NCBI GenBank assembly: GCA_938023515.1
Contig: CALJDR010000029.1
Span: 1-46,448 of the forward strand
DNA from: an uncultured Flavobacteriales bacterium
GTDB lineage: Bacteria; Bacteroidota; Bacteroidia; Flavobacteriales; UBA1820
Direction of reading: 5' to 3'
DNA length: 46,448 nucleotides
Part shown: positions 24,084-33,044 of the stretch, one piece after another
Position numbering within the stretch: the stretch's first letter is position 1
Layout: each line of letters opens with the position of its first letter
Program-made: the position numbers and the translations under genes
The notes under the pieces: generated by a model
What the model was told of the DNA's origin: nothing
Seen by the model: only the letters and a program-made list of their open reading frames with translations
Databases searched by the model: none

Positions 24084-24968
24084 ATGAAAGCATACGTTTT
24101 CCCCGGACAGGGAGCCCAGTTCTCCGGCATGGGAGCCGACCTTTACGAAAAATCCGCCGCCGTTCGCGAACTGTTCGACCGGGCCGACCAGATCCTCGGC
24201 TTTTCCATCAGCAAGATCATGTTCACCGGCACGGACGAAGAACTTCGCCAGACCAAAGTGACCCAACCGGCTGTATTCCTGCATTCGGTGGCATTGGCCA
24301 AGGCATTAGGAGATTCTTTCCAGCCGGATATGGTAGCCGGACATTCGCTCGGAGAATTCTCGGCGCTGGTAGCTGCCGGAGCCATGAATTTCGAGGATGG
24401 TCTGCGTCTGGTATCCAAACGTGCCATGGCCATGCAGAAAGCCTGTGAAGCAGTGCCTTCGACGATGGCCGCCGTACTGGGCCTTCCGGACGAAAAAGTG
24501 GAGGAAATCTGCAAAGCGACGGACGGCATTGTCGTTCCGGCCAACTACAACTGTCCCGGGCAGCTCGTGATCTCGGGCGAAATCCCGGCCGTAGATGCAG
24601 CCTGTGAAGCCGCTAAGGCCGCCGGGGCCAAACGCGCGCTCCGCCTGCCGGTAGGAGGCGCATTCCACTCCCCACTGATGGAACCCGCCCGCGAGGAACT
24701 GGCTAAAGCTATCGCCGAAACGGCATTCAAAGTGCCGGTATGCCCCGTTTACCAGAATGTATCCACCACAGCGATCACCGACCCCGAACAGATCCAGAAG
24801 AACCTCATCGCCCAGCTGACCGCCCCGGTGAAATGGACGCAGAGCGTGCAGAACATGGTGAAAGACGGCGCGACCGTATTCATCGAAGTAGGCCCCGGCA
24901 AAGTACTGCAGGGACTGGTGAAAAAGATCGAACCCACCGCAGAAGCCTATTCCGCGGTGATCGAATAA
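24084..24968 (+). CDS. fabD: Malonyl-CoA:ACP transacylase
   Basis: Loads malonyl groups onto acyl carrier protein for fatty-acid synthesis. The 294-aa protein has the N-terminal FPGQGAQ, the nucleophile Ser88 in GHSLGE, the oxyanion or substrate segment NCPGQLVISG, the catalytic His in GGAFHSPLM and the C-terminal EVGPGKVLQGL. The length is normal. It is monocistronic: it has its own promoter region and a strong terminator 27 bp after the stop. Confidence 0.96.
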   Translation: MKAYVFPGQGAQFSGMGADLYEKSAAVRELFDRADQILGFSISKIMFTGTDEELRQTKVTQPAVFLHSVALAKALGDSFQPDMVAGHSLGEFSALVAAGAMNFEDGLRLVSKRAMAMQKACEAVPSTMAAVLGLPDEKVEEICKATDGIVVPANYNCPGQLVISGEIPAVDAACEAAKAAGAKRALRLPVGGAFHSPLMEPAREELAKAIAETAFKVPVCPVYQNVSTTAITDPEQIQKNLIAQLTAPVKWTQSVQNMVKDGATVFIEVGPGKVLQGLVKKIEPTAEAYSAVIE

Positions 24969-24995
24969 GGCAAGACACGCATATTCTACTTAGTG

Positions 24996-25029
24996 AAAAT
25001 AGGCTGACGAAATCGTCAGCCTATTTTTT
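24996..25029 (+). terminator. Intrinsic terminator of fabD
   Basis: A perfect 15-bp stem (24996-25010 with 25013-25027), core AGGCTGACGA/TCGTCAGCCT, flanked by A-rich and T-rich tracts. It could work in both directions. Confidence 0.85.
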
Positions 25030-25171
25030 ATAACAACCTTGAGCAGAAACCGTCCGCGCGGTAAAGATATGCCCGACTGGACTCTCCCAGGACAAAGGAA
25101 AAGCGGTTTCCGTATTCCAGACACTGCAGATCGTCTTCAAACAAAACCCCTACTAAAATTCATCCATTTAT

Positions 25172-25210
25172 AAAAACAGCCCCCGTGCCGTTGGCACGGG
25201 GGCTGTTTTT
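25172..25210 (-). terminator. Intrinsic terminator of dnaK
   Basis: A perfect 18-bp stem (25172-25189 with 25193-25210), core CAGCCCCCGTGCC, with a 3-nt loop. On the minus strand the T-run follows the stem. It lies 17 bp past the dnaK stop. Confidence 0.88.
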
Positions 25211-25226
25211 AATATATCACGCCGGA

Positions 25227-27152
25227 TTACTTCACTTCCTCGAAGTCTACATCCTGTACGTTGTCGGCTTTCCCGTTGGAGGAAGAAGCTCCTGCATCTC
25301 CGGCAGGCTGCTGTCCCGCATCCTGCGGACCAGCGCTCTGCTGGTTCTTGTAAGCCTCTTCACCGGCCTTTTGCAGGGCGGCGTTCAGGGTTTCGATATC
25401 CTTGTCGATCTGCTCCATATCCTGGGCGTCGTGGGCTTTCTTCAAAGCCTCGGCGGCGGTCTTCACTTCATCAAGGATGTTCTGCGGCAGTTTGCCCTCC
25501 CACTCCTTGAGCTGTTTTTCCGTCTGGAATACCATCGAGTCGGCCATGTTCAGCTTATCGGCTTTTTCGCGGGCCTTGCGGTCCTCCTCGGCATGGGCCT
25601 CGGCTTCCTTCTTCATCCGTTCGATTTCCTCCTTGGATAAGCCCGAAGAAGCCTCGATACGAATATCCTTGGATACGCCGGTAGCCTTATCCTTGGCCGT
25701 TACATGAATGATCCCATTGGCGTCGATGTCGAATTCCACTTCGATCTGGGGCACGCCGCGCGGAGCGGGAGCGATACCGTCCAGGTGGAACTTGCCGATC
25801 GTCTTGTTGTCCTTGGCCATCGGGCGTTCACCCTGCAATACGTGGATATCTACCGAAGGCTGGTTGTCGGCCGCCGTAGAGAACACCTCCGATTTCTTGG
25901 TCGGGATCGTCGTGTTGGCGTCGATCAGTTTGGTCATCACGCCGCCCATCGTCTCGATACCGAGCGACAGAGGAGTTACGTCCAACAAAAGGATATCCTT
26001 CAGCGCTTCGTGGTCGCCGGTGAGCACACCACCCTGGATAGCAGCGCCTACGGCAACCACCTCGTCCGGGTTCACGCTCTTGTTCGGCTTTTTACCGAAG
26101 AATTCTTCGACTACCGCCTGTACGCGCGGGTTACGGGTGGAACCGCCCACCAGGATCACTTCGTCGATATCCGACGTCTTGAGTCCGGCATCTTCCAGCG
26201 CTTTTTTCATCGGGGGAATGGTGCGGGTTACCAGGTCGTCCGTCAATTTATCGAACTGCGATACCGTAAGGGGCATTACCAAGTGCTTCGGACCTTCGGC
26301 ATTGGCCGTGATGTACGGCAGGTTGATCTCCGTCTTGGACGAAGACGAAAGTTCGATCTTGGCTTTTTCGGCGGCTTCGCGGATACGCTGCATGGCCTGC
26401 GGGTCTTTCCGAAGGTCGATACCCTCCGCTTTCTTGAATTCATCAACCACCCAGTCTATGATCCGGTTGTCGAAGTCGTCACCTCCCAGATGCGTATCGC
26501 CGTTGGTGGAAAGCACCTGGAATACGCCGTCACCCAGTTCGAGAATGGAAATATCGTAAGTACCGCCGCCCAAGTCATATACAGCTACCTTTTTGTCCTG
26601 TGCGTTCTTGTCCAGACCGTAGGCCAAAGCGGCAGCGGTCGGTTCGTTGATGATACGCTCTACCTTCAGACCGGCGATTTCACCGGCCTCCTTGGTAGCC
26701 TGGCGCTGCGAGTCGCTGAAGTAGGCCGGTACGGTGATCACCGCACGGTCTATCTTTTCGCCCAGATAATCCTCGGCAGTCTGCTTCATCTTCTGTAGGA
26801 TCATCGCGGAGATTTCCTGGGGGGAATATTCGCGGCCGTTCACTTCTACACGGACAGAATCGCCCGGCCCTTGTTTTACCGTATAGGGCATACGTTTTGC
26901 TTCTTTCTCCACCTGGCTGTATTTTTCGCCCATAAAGCGCTTGATGGAGTAAATTGTCCCTGTCGGGTTGTTCACTGCCTGACGTTTGGCAGGGTCGCCT
27001 ACTTTACGTTCCCCATCCTTGTCGAATGCTACGACGGAAGGGGTCGTTCTTTTTCCTTCCGAATTGGTGATAACGGCAGGCTCGTTACCTTCCATCACGG
27101 CTACTACGGAGTTCGTAGTACCCAAGTCGATTCCAATAATCTTGTTGCTCAT
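25227..27152 (-). CDS. dnaK: Chaperone DnaK (Hsp70)
   Basis: ATP-driven folding chaperone, 641 aa. The nucleotide-binding domain (1-380) has IGIDLGTTNSVV, VYDLGGGTYDIS and ILVGGSTRNPRVQ. The substrate-binding domain and helical lid follow, and the tail is a Gln/Ala/Gly-rich linker ending DVDFEEVK, the usual DnaK C-terminus. No dnaJ or grpE is adjacent. The upstream gap carries a TGACA-N3-TGTCA palindrome that could be a stress-control site. Confidence 0.98.
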   Translation of the reverse strand: MSNKIIGIDLGTTNSVVAVMEGNEPAVITNSEGKRTTPSVVAFDKDGERKVGDPAKRQAVNNPTGTIYSIKRFMGEKYSQVEKEAKRMPYTVKQGPGDSVRVEVNGREYSPQEISAMILQKMKQTAEDYLGEKIDRAVITVPAYFSDSQRQATKEAGEIAGLKVERIINEPTAAALAYGLDKNAQDKKVAVYDLGGGTYDISILELGDGVFQVLSTNGDTHLGGDDFDNRIIDWVVDEFKKAEGIDLRKDPQAMQRIREAAEKAKIELSSSSKTEINLPYITANAEGPKHLVMPLTVSQFDKLTDDLVTRTIPPMKKALEDAGLKTSDIDEVILVGGSTRNPRVQAVVEEFFGKKPNKSVNPDEVVAVGAAIQGGVLTGDHEALKDILLLDVTPLSLGIETMGGVMTKLIDANTTIPTKKSEVFSTAADNQPSVDIHVLQGERPMAKDNKTIGKFHLDGIAPAPRGVPQIEVEFDIDANGIIHVTAKDKATGVSKDIRIEASSGLSKEEIERMKKEAEAHAEEDRKAREKADKLNMADSMVFQTEKQLKEWEGKLPQNILDEVKTAAEALKKAHDAQDMEQIDKDIETLNAALQKAGEEAYKNQQSAGPQDAGQQPAGDAGASSSNGKADNVQDVDFEEVK

Positions 27153-27278
27153 TTTCTTCTATATTTTTATTCTGTTATCGTATTAGTTCTTTTCAGTTTC
27201 TGTGGTCCGGCGGGACGCGCCCGCTTTCTGCCTATTTCTTTCAACTTGTGTGCCAAAAGCCCGATGTCATACGCATTC

Positions 27279-27291
27279 TGACACATTGTCA
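27279..27291 (-). promoter_or_regulatory. Palindrome upstream of dnaK, possible operator
   Basis: TGACA-CAT-TGTCA is a perfect 5-3-5 palindrome 127 bp before the dnaK ATG. It is not a CIRCE element, and no exact TAnnTTTG box is seen for dnaK. Function is inferred from position only. Confidence 0.35.
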
Positions 27292-27302
27292 CATTTCCCG
27301 AC

Positions 27303-27331
27303 AAAAAAAAGCCGCCGGGAATCCCGGCGGC
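27303..27331 (-). terminator. Intrinsic terminator of topA
   Basis: GCCGCCGG (27311-27318) pairs with CCGGCGGC (27324-27331) around a 5-nt loop. On the minus strand it is followed by eight T. Confidence 0.88.
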
Positions 27332-27350
27332 CATATAGCTTTTTATACTT

Positions 27351-29684
27351 TTATTTTTTCTTGGCAAAACGACGCCCGGCCGCTTTTTTCGGTTGTGCAG
27401 CCTGCTTTTTCTGCAATTCCAGACAGTCTTCCAGCGTGAGGGACTCCGGATCGGTTCCCTTAGGGATCTTGACGTTCTCCTTGCCGATCTTCACATATGG
27501 GCCGAAACGACCGTTCAGCACGCTTACCGCAGGATCCTGCCCTGGGAACTCCTTGATGACCTTCGAAGCCTCGTCGCTTATTTTTTTATCGATCAGTTCG
27601 TTGGCGCTCTCCAAAGTAATGGTCAAAGGATCTTCACCGGCCGGTTTGAGCGACACGAACAGCGAACCCCACTTCACATAAGGGCCGAAACGGCCGACCG
27701 AAGCCGACACCTCTTTTCCTTCGCGGCTGCCCAACTTGCGGGGCAGGCGGAAAAGTTCCATCGCCTGTTCGAACGTCACATCCCCCATCGACAGTCCCTT
27801 CGGAAGGGAAGCAAAAAGGGGCTTTTCCTCGTCCTCGGCCTTCCCTATCTGTACCATAGGCCCGTAACGGCCTATCCGCACCGAAACCTGGCGCCCGCTT
27901 TTCGGGTCTGTACCCAGGATGCGCTCTCCGGTAGAACGCTCGGCCGTCTTGGCCACGTCCTCCACATGGGGGTGGAATACCGAATAGAAATCGCCGGTCG
28001 AGGCTACCCAGTCGGTTTTGCCCTCCGCGATGGAGTCCAGCTCCTCTTCGGCCTGGGCCGTGAACGTATAGTCTACAATATTGGGAAAATATTCAACTAA
28101 AAAGTCATTGACCACGGCACCTATGTCCGTAGGCAGCAATTTGCCGCGCTCGGAGCCGTACGTCTCGGACAATTCCTGCCGGGCGGTCTTCCCGCCGGAA
28201 AGGGAAAGTTGTACGTACGGACGCTGCAACCCTTCCTTGTCCCCTTTTTCTACATATTCGCGGCGCTGTATTGTGGAAATGGTCGGCGCATAGGTGGACG
28301 GTCGGCCGATCCCCAGTTCTTCCAGTTTTTTGACCAAAGCCGCTTCGCCGTAACGGGCGGGAGCCTTGGTGAAACGCTCGGTCGCGGTGATCTCCCGGTA
28401 GGAAAGTTCGTCGCCCACGGACATCCGGGGCAGCATTCCTTCCTTTTCGCCGTTCTCGTCTTCGGCATCGCTGTCGTATCCATACACTTTGAGGAAGCCG
28501 TCGAAAAGCAGCACCTCACCGGCAGCGGTCATCTGGTGCTTGCTCTTGGAAATATTTATCTGGGCCGTCGTGCGTTCCAACGCGGCATCGGCCATCTGAC
28601 AGGCAATGGCCCGCCGCCAAATGAGGTTGTACAAGCGCCGTTGGCGTTCGTCCTCCCCGGCGTCGTCGCGGTCCATATACGTCGGGCGGATAGCTTCGTG
28701 CGCTTCCTGCGCTCCTTGGGAAGTGGTATGGTATTGCCGGCGTTTGGCATAGTCCGGGCCATACCGCCGGTCTATTTCGCCCTTGATATTAGTAAGTGCT
28801 TCCTGGGACAGGTTGACCGAGTCGGTACGCATGTAGGTGATAAGACCCGCTTCGTAAAGCCGCTGGGCCAGGGTCATCGTCTGCGAGACGGAATAGCCGA
28901 GTTTACGGGCGGCCTCCTGCTGGAGGGTCGACGTGGTAAACGGCGGGGCCGGAGTGCGTTTGGCCGGTTTGGTCTCGATGTCCGCCACGGTAAATACACT
29001 CGCGGCACACTCTTTCAAAAATCCGGCAGCCTCCTCTTCGGTCGAAAAACGGGTGGACATTTCGGCTTTCACCTCAGCCCCCGACGGAGTGGTGAATATG
29101 GCCGAAACCTTATAATAAGACTGCGGCTGGAAGGCTTGTATCTCCCGTTCGCGTTCTACGATCAGGCGGACGGCCACCGATTGTACGCGGCCGGCCGAAA
29201 GCCCGCTCTTTATCTTGCGCCAAAGCAGCGGCGATATTTCATACCCCACCAACCGGTCGAGCACCCGGCGTGCCTGCTGGGCATTGACCAAGTTCATATC
29301 GATCGTCCGGGGGGTCTCGATCGCTTTCAGGATGGCGTTCTTGGTAATCTCGTGGAATACGATACGGCGGCTTTTTTCGGGCTTCAGCCCCAGGTTTTCA
29401 TACAAATGCCAGGCGATGGCCTCTCCTTCGCGATCCTCATCGGAAGCCAACCAAACCATCTCGGCTTCCTTGGCCAGGGATTTCAATTTCTTGACCAGTT
29501 CCTTCTTGGACGGGTCGATCTCGTACTGCGGAACGAAGCCGTTCTCGGTATCTATACCGAGTTTTTTGCTGGGAAGATCCGCGATGTGCCCGAAAGAAGA
29601 TTCCACTTTATAGTCCTTCCCCAGGAATTTTTCGATCGTTTTAGCTTTGGCCGGGGATTCGACTATCACCAAATTTTTTGCCAT
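27351..29684 (-). CDS. topA: DNA topoisomerase I
   Basis: Type IA topoisomerase that relaxes negative supercoils, 777 aa. The N-terminal TOPRIM domain has IVESPAKAKTIEKFLG and the acidic triad segment ASDEDREGEA. The active-site Tyr is in GLITYMRTDS. The C-terminus has GRYGPMVQIG and two GRFGPYVK repeats (topo-C domains) but no Cys zinc fingers, unlike the E. coli enzyme. It ends in a Lys/Arg tail (RRFAKKK). It is flanked by its own -7 box and terminator. Confidence 0.97.
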   Translation of the reverse strand: MAKNLVIVESPAKAKTIEKFLGKDYKVESSFGHIADLPSKKLGIDTENGFVPQYEIDPSKKELVKKLKSLAKEAEMVWLASDEDREGEAIAWHLYENLGLKPEKSRRIVFHEITKNAILKAIETPRTIDMNLVNAQQARRVLDRLVGYEISPLLWRKIKSGLSAGRVQSVAVRLIVEREREIQAFQPQSYYKVSAIFTTPSGAEVKAEMSTRFSTEEEAAGFLKECAASVFTVADIETKPAKRTPAPPFTTSTLQQEAARKLGYSVSQTMTLAQRLYEAGLITYMRTDSVNLSQEALTNIKGEIDRRYGPDYAKRRQYHTTSQGAQEAHEAIRPTYMDRDDAGEDERQRRLYNLIWRRAIACQMADAALERTTAQINISKSKHQMTAAGEVLLFDGFLKVYGYDSDAEDENGEKEGMLPRMSVGDELSYREITATERFTKAPARYGEAALVKKLEELGIGRPSTYAPTISTIQRREYVEKGDKEGLQRPYVQLSLSGGKTARQELSETYGSERGKLLPTDIGAVVNDFLVEYFPNIVDYTFTAQAEEELDSIAEGKTDWVASTGDFYSVFHPHVEDVAKTAERSTGERILGTDPKSGRQVSVRIGRYGPMVQIGKAEDEEKPLFASLPKGLSMGDVTFEQAMELFRLPRKLGSREGKEVSASVGRFGPYVKWGSLFVSLKPAGEDPLTITLESANELIDKKISDEASKVIKEFPGQDPAVSVLNGRFGPYVKIGKENVKIPKGTDPESLTLEDCLELQKKQAAQPKKAAGRRFAKKK

Positions 29685-29705
29685 ATCTCAATGCGTTAAT
29701 GGGCA

Positions 29706-29713
29706 CAAAAGTA
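29706..29713 (-). promoter_or_regulatory. -7 box of topA
   Basis: Minus strand TACTTTTG matches TAnnTTTG, 21 bp before the ATG. A weak -33 TTG lies about 18 bp upstream. Confidence 0.5.
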
Positions 29714-29750
29714 GCGTTTTTGTATGGAAACCAAGCAATATCTTTCACAC

Positions 29751-29786
29751 AAAAAAAACGCCCGGCGATTTCCGGGCGTTTTTTTT
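29751..29786 (-). terminator. Intrinsic terminator of pyk
   Basis: CGCCCGG (29759-29765) pairs with CCGGGCG (29772-29778). The stem extends into flanking A8/T8 tracts, so it could also act in the other direction. Confidence 0.85.
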
Positions 29787-29804
29787 ACTTTAAATATCAA
29801 TGAT

Positions 29805-31250
29805 TTACACGCCTTTTATGGTGGTAATACGCATCGTATTCACATGGCCTTTGTTGCTCATCGGGGTGGTCATCAGGTTCACCACCCGGTCGCCCTGGCC
29901 GACAAAACCATGCTCGTAACCCATGTCGTTTATGTCGTCTACAGCCTGGTCAGTGCTTTCGATACTGCGGTAATAAAAAGCGCGGCAACCCCATACCAGA
30001 TTCAACTGGGTCATAATATCCCGGTTGGACGTATAGACCAAAATGTGGGCATTGGGCCGGTAGGAGGATATCTGCCGGGCCGTGTAACCGGTATTGGTGA
30101 TGGTCGATATCGCCTTGGCGCTGAGTTGGATGGCAATCTGAGAGGCATGATAGCAAATGGCGTCGGTCATAAACCGTTCGCGGGATTCGTCCACCGGCGG
30201 TTCTTTTTTCAGATAGCCGTACCCGTGCGCTTCAATAGTCCGGATGATCTTGGTCATCTGTTCGATCACCTCCACCGGATGATGTCCCATTGCCGTCTCC
30301 CCGGACAGCATCACCGCATCCGAACCGTCCATCACGGAATTGGCCACGTCGTTCACGTCGCTGCGCGAAGGAGTGACCGAATCGAGCATCGACTCCATCA
30401 TCTGCGTGGCGATAATCACCGGCCGCGAATAATGGCGTGCTTTCTGCACAAGCGTTTTCTGGATGATAGGCACCTGTTCGGCGGGGACTTCGATCCCCAG
30501 ATCGCCCCGCGCCACCATGATCGCATCGGTAGCGACAAGGATATTGTCGATATCGCTTACCGCTTCCGGTTTTTCGATCTTGGAAACGATAGGTATCTGC
30601 CGGTCGGTGTGCCGGGCGATTTCTTTCCGAAGGTCTTCTATATCTTCCGCACTGCGCACAAAGGATAGAGCAAACCAATCCGCATCGATATCGATCCCCG
30701 TTTTTACATCTTCCTTGTCCTTTTCCGTCAAAGCCGGGAGTGATATTTTGGTATTGGGAAGGTTGACCCCTTTTTTTGACTGGAACGGGCCGCCCTGCAA
30801 TACTTTGGCTTTCACCTCGCCCTTACCGTCCGTTTCCAGCACCTCGAATACCAGTTTTCCGTCGTCCAGCAGGATCTTTTCCCCAGGATGCACATCCCTG
30901 GCAAAATCTTTGTACGTCATGTAAGCCCTGGTAGCGTCCCCCACGCAGGGTTCGTTGGTAAAGGTTACGATGTCCCCCGGGTGCACTTCCGTGCCTTCGG
31001 CGATTTCCCCAACCCGGAGTTTCGGGCCCTGAAGATCGACCAGCACCGCGATATTCGTCCCATAGCGGGCATTGATCTGGCGGACACGCTCGGCCCGCAT
31101 GGCCGCATCTTCGGGCGTGGCGTGCGACATATTGATACGGAACACGTTCACGCCTGCCTTGACCATCTCGGTCATTACTTTCAGGTCGTCCGAAGCGGGC
31201 CCCAACGTCGCTACGATCTTTGTCTTTTTGTGATTGATTATCATCTGCAT
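29805..31250 (-). CDS. pyk: Pyruvate kinase
   Basis: Last step of glycolysis: phosphoenolpyruvate and ADP to pyruvate and ATP. 481 aa from the chosen start. It has KTKIVATLGPAS, FRINMSHA, the metal/substrate motif MVARGDLGIEVP and TQMMESM. The open frame reaches 31316, but a promoter box lies at 31293-31300, so translation must begin downstream; ATG 31250 (MQMIINHKK) or ATG 31244 fit. The C-terminal regulatory domain is present. Confidence 0.95.
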   Translation of the reverse strand: MQMIINHKKTKIVATLGPASDDLKVMTEMVKAGVNVFRINMSHATPEDAAMRAERVRQINARYGTNIAVLVDLQGPKLRVGEIAEGTEVHPGDIVTFTNEPCVGDATRAYMTYKDFARDVHPGEKILLDDGKLVFEVLETDGKGEVKAKVLQGGPFQSKKGVNLPNTKISLPALTEKDKEDVKTGIDIDADWFALSFVRSAEDIEDLRKEIARHTDRQIPIVSKIEKPEAVSDIDNILVATDAIMVARGDLGIEVPAEQVPIIQKTLVQKARHYSRPVIIATQMMESMLDSVTPSRSDVNDVANSVMDGSDAVMLSGETAMGHHPVEVIEQMTKIIRTIEAHGYGYLKKEPPVDESRERFMTDAICYHASQIAIQLSAKAISTITNTGYTARQISSYRPNAHILVYTSNRDIMTQLNLVWGCRAFYYRSIESTDQAVDDINDMGYEHGFVGQGDRVVNLMTTPMSNKGHVNTMRITTIKGV

Positions 31251-31292
31251 ATCTTTTGTTTTCTCTTCTTTTCCCGGCTTGCAAAAGCCACA

Positions 31293-31323
31293 CAAAGATA
31301 CTCCATTTCCACCCATCCTACAA
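31293..31323 (-). promoter_or_regulatory. Promoter of pyk
   Basis: On the minus strand TTG (31321-31323), a 20-bp spacer, then TATCTTTG (31293-31300). It overlaps the 3' end of the glycosidase gene and decides the pyk start. Confidence 0.6.
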
Positions 31324-32874
31324 CGGGGCAGGCGCGGCGACCGAAAAATCTTCGTTTTCCATCCCGGAAGCGCTTACCGAAGTGACCACGTACACCCATT
31401 TCCCTTTCCCGGCCGCCTTGTCGGTAAATTCCAAGGGGCCGTCCGCCCATACCCGCGCCAGCAAGTGGGAGACGTCGTTGATATTGACCATCTCGTCGGC
31501 TGCGAAACGGTACACCGCATAATACCGCACCGGCGAAGGGATGTCGGTCTCCACAAGTCCCTCCCGATCCCCGGGAGTCCACGAAATTTTTATTCCGTTC
31601 TTTCCGGATTCCGTCCGGACATTAACCGGCGGCAAAGGATGCCGGGCATCGACCGAAGGCATGGCCGGAGTCAGCGACATATAGCGGTAATGCCTTTCCC
31701 GCAAACTGTCGGTTACTCCCCGCGTATTGTTCACCAGATATTTGACGGAATAGAACGCCGACCCGGCGCTCGAAGAATTCAGCCGCTGCATATCCACCTG
31801 CCGGCAAATTTCCCCGGGAGTGCGCCAGATCGGTTTTTTACTGCCTGCGGAAATATTGTACACCCCGTGCCCGATGTAAAGCTGGGCCTTGTAATGATGG
31901 CGGCTCCACCATTGAAGCAATTCGCCGAAATCTGCCGACGGGTGGCCGTTTTCCCAGTAAAGCTGCGGCAGCACATAGTCTATCCATCCCTCCCGGGCCC
32001 AAAGCACCACGTCGGCATACAGGTCGTCGTAGTTGGACAGCCCCCGGGTATTGGACCCTTTCGGGTCGTCTGCCACGTTCCGGTATATCCCGAACGGACT
32101 GATACCGAATTTCAGTCCGGGACGCACGGCCCGTATGGTATCGGAAAGCCCTTTTATCAGCCGGTTTACATTGTCCCTGCGCCATTGGGCCACGTCACCG
32201 AACAAAGTGGCCCCATAGCTCCGGTAGGATTTATCGTCCGGGAAAGGCTTACCCCCCTGGGGATAGGGGTAAAAATAGTCGTCCATATGGATCGCGTCTA
32301 TATCGTAATCGCGGGCCAGTTCCGCCACGACGGACAGCAAATAATTCCGTACCTGATACAACCCCGGGTCCAGATAATACCGCCCTTCATACCGGATGAG
32401 CCATTCCGGATGGCGGCGGCCCACATTCTGCGGGGACAATTTCGAAAGGTCTTCCCCGACCGTCACCCGGAACGGGTTCAGCCACGCGTGCAGTTCCATG
32501 CCCCGCTCGTGGGCCGCCTGCACCATAAAAGCCAGCGGGTCGTATCCCGGGTCTGTCCCCTGCGTGCCGGAAAGATATTCGCTCCAGGGCTCGGTAGCGG
32601 AGCGGTAAAATGCATCGCCTTTAGGCCGTACCTGTACGATGACCGCATTCATATGCATGTTGCGCAGCGTGTCCAGTATCCGGATAAATTCCGCCTGCTG
32701 CTCTTCCGGGGTAAGGCCTTTGCGGGAAGGCCAGTCGATATTGGTCAGGGTAGCCACCCACGCCGCCCGGAATTCCCTTTTCGGCACGAAATCCTGTCCC
32801 GACAAGGGCGGCGGGACCAGAGCCAGCCACAGCGACAGCAGGCAAATCCCTAATATGCGCATCCGTATATTCAT
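31318..32874 (-). CDS. DigH/YddW-like glycosidase (GHL10, DUF187)
   Basis: About 518 aa with a signal peptide (IRMRILGICLLSLWLAL, cut near SGQ). The TIM-barrel domain has REFRAAWVATLTNIDWPS, HAWLNPFR, the acidic motif IDAIHMDDYFYP and VLPQLYWE. The E. coli relative DigH cleaves peptidoglycan strands that have lost their peptides, so a similar periplasmic role is likely. A C-terminal fibronectin-like region (about 420-518) follows. A promoter box at 32881-32888 rules out the longest start; ATG 32874 would be almost leaderless and ATG 32862 is the alternative. Confidence 0.85.
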   Translation of the reverse strand: MNIRMRILGICLLSLWLALVPPPLSGQDFVPKREFRAAWVATLTNIDWPSRKGLTPEEQQAEFIRILDTLRNMHMNAVIVQVRPKGDAFYRSATEPWSEYLSGTQGTDPGYDPLAFMVQAAHERGMELHAWLNPFRVTVGEDLSKLSPQNVGRRHPEWLIRYEGRYYLDPGLYQVRNYLLSVVAELARDYDIDAIHMDDYFYPYPQGGKPFPDDKSYRSYGATLFGDVAQWRRDNVNRLIKGLSDTIRAVRPGLKFGISPFGIYRNVADDPKGSNTRGLSNYDDLYADVVLWAREGWIDYVLPQLYWENGHPSADFGELLQWWSRHHYKAQLYIGHGVYNISAGSKKPIWRTPGEICRQVDMQRLNSSSAGSAFYSVKYLVNNTRGVTDSLRERHYRYMSLTPAMPSVDARHPLPPVNVRTESGKNGIKISWTPGDREGLVETDIPSPVRYYAVYRFAADEMVNINDVSHLLARVWADGPLEFTDKAAGKGKWVYVVTSVSASGMENEDFSVAAPAPL

Positions 32875-32880
32875 AAGGAA

Positions 32881-32911
32881 CAAAAGTACGCGTAAACACC
32901 TCTATTTGCAA
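32881..32911 (-). promoter_or_regulatory. Promoter of the DigH-like gene
   Basis: On the minus strand TTG (32909-32911), a 20-bp spacer, then TACTTTTG (32881-32888), only 6 nt from ATG 32874. Confidence 0.6.
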
Positions 32912-32965
32912 CCGGCAGCGGGTTATTTTACCGGAAAAAATCCGGGAAAAACCCGTTTTATTGGC

Positions 32966-32973
32966 TATATTTG
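32966..32973 (+). promoter_or_regulatory. -7 box of pdxA
   Basis: TATATTTG matches TAnnTTTG, giving a leader of about 65 nt before ATG 33045. It overlaps the longer pdxA open frame and argues against its TTG start at 32961. Confidence 0.55.
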
Positions 32974-33044
32974 TGCCGCGCGGGGACAGCATTCCCGTTT
33001 TTGCGAAAACAGAACGCCAAAACGCCCCGAAAATCAAAGAAATT

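Noticed and set aside
24996..25210. A possible CRISPR or repeat array from the paired palindromes here and at 46194
   Set aside because: Each is a separate intrinsic terminator with its own stem sequence and a flanking T-run. There are no regular repeats or spacers anywhere in the window.
28209..29699. A 496-codon plus-strand open frame opposite topA
   Set aside because: It is antisense to a clear topoisomerase gene. Its His/Arg/Gly-rich translation is typical of a shadow frame in GC-rich coding DNA. The same reasoning removes the long antisense frames opposite argG, pyk, dnaK and the DigH-like gene.
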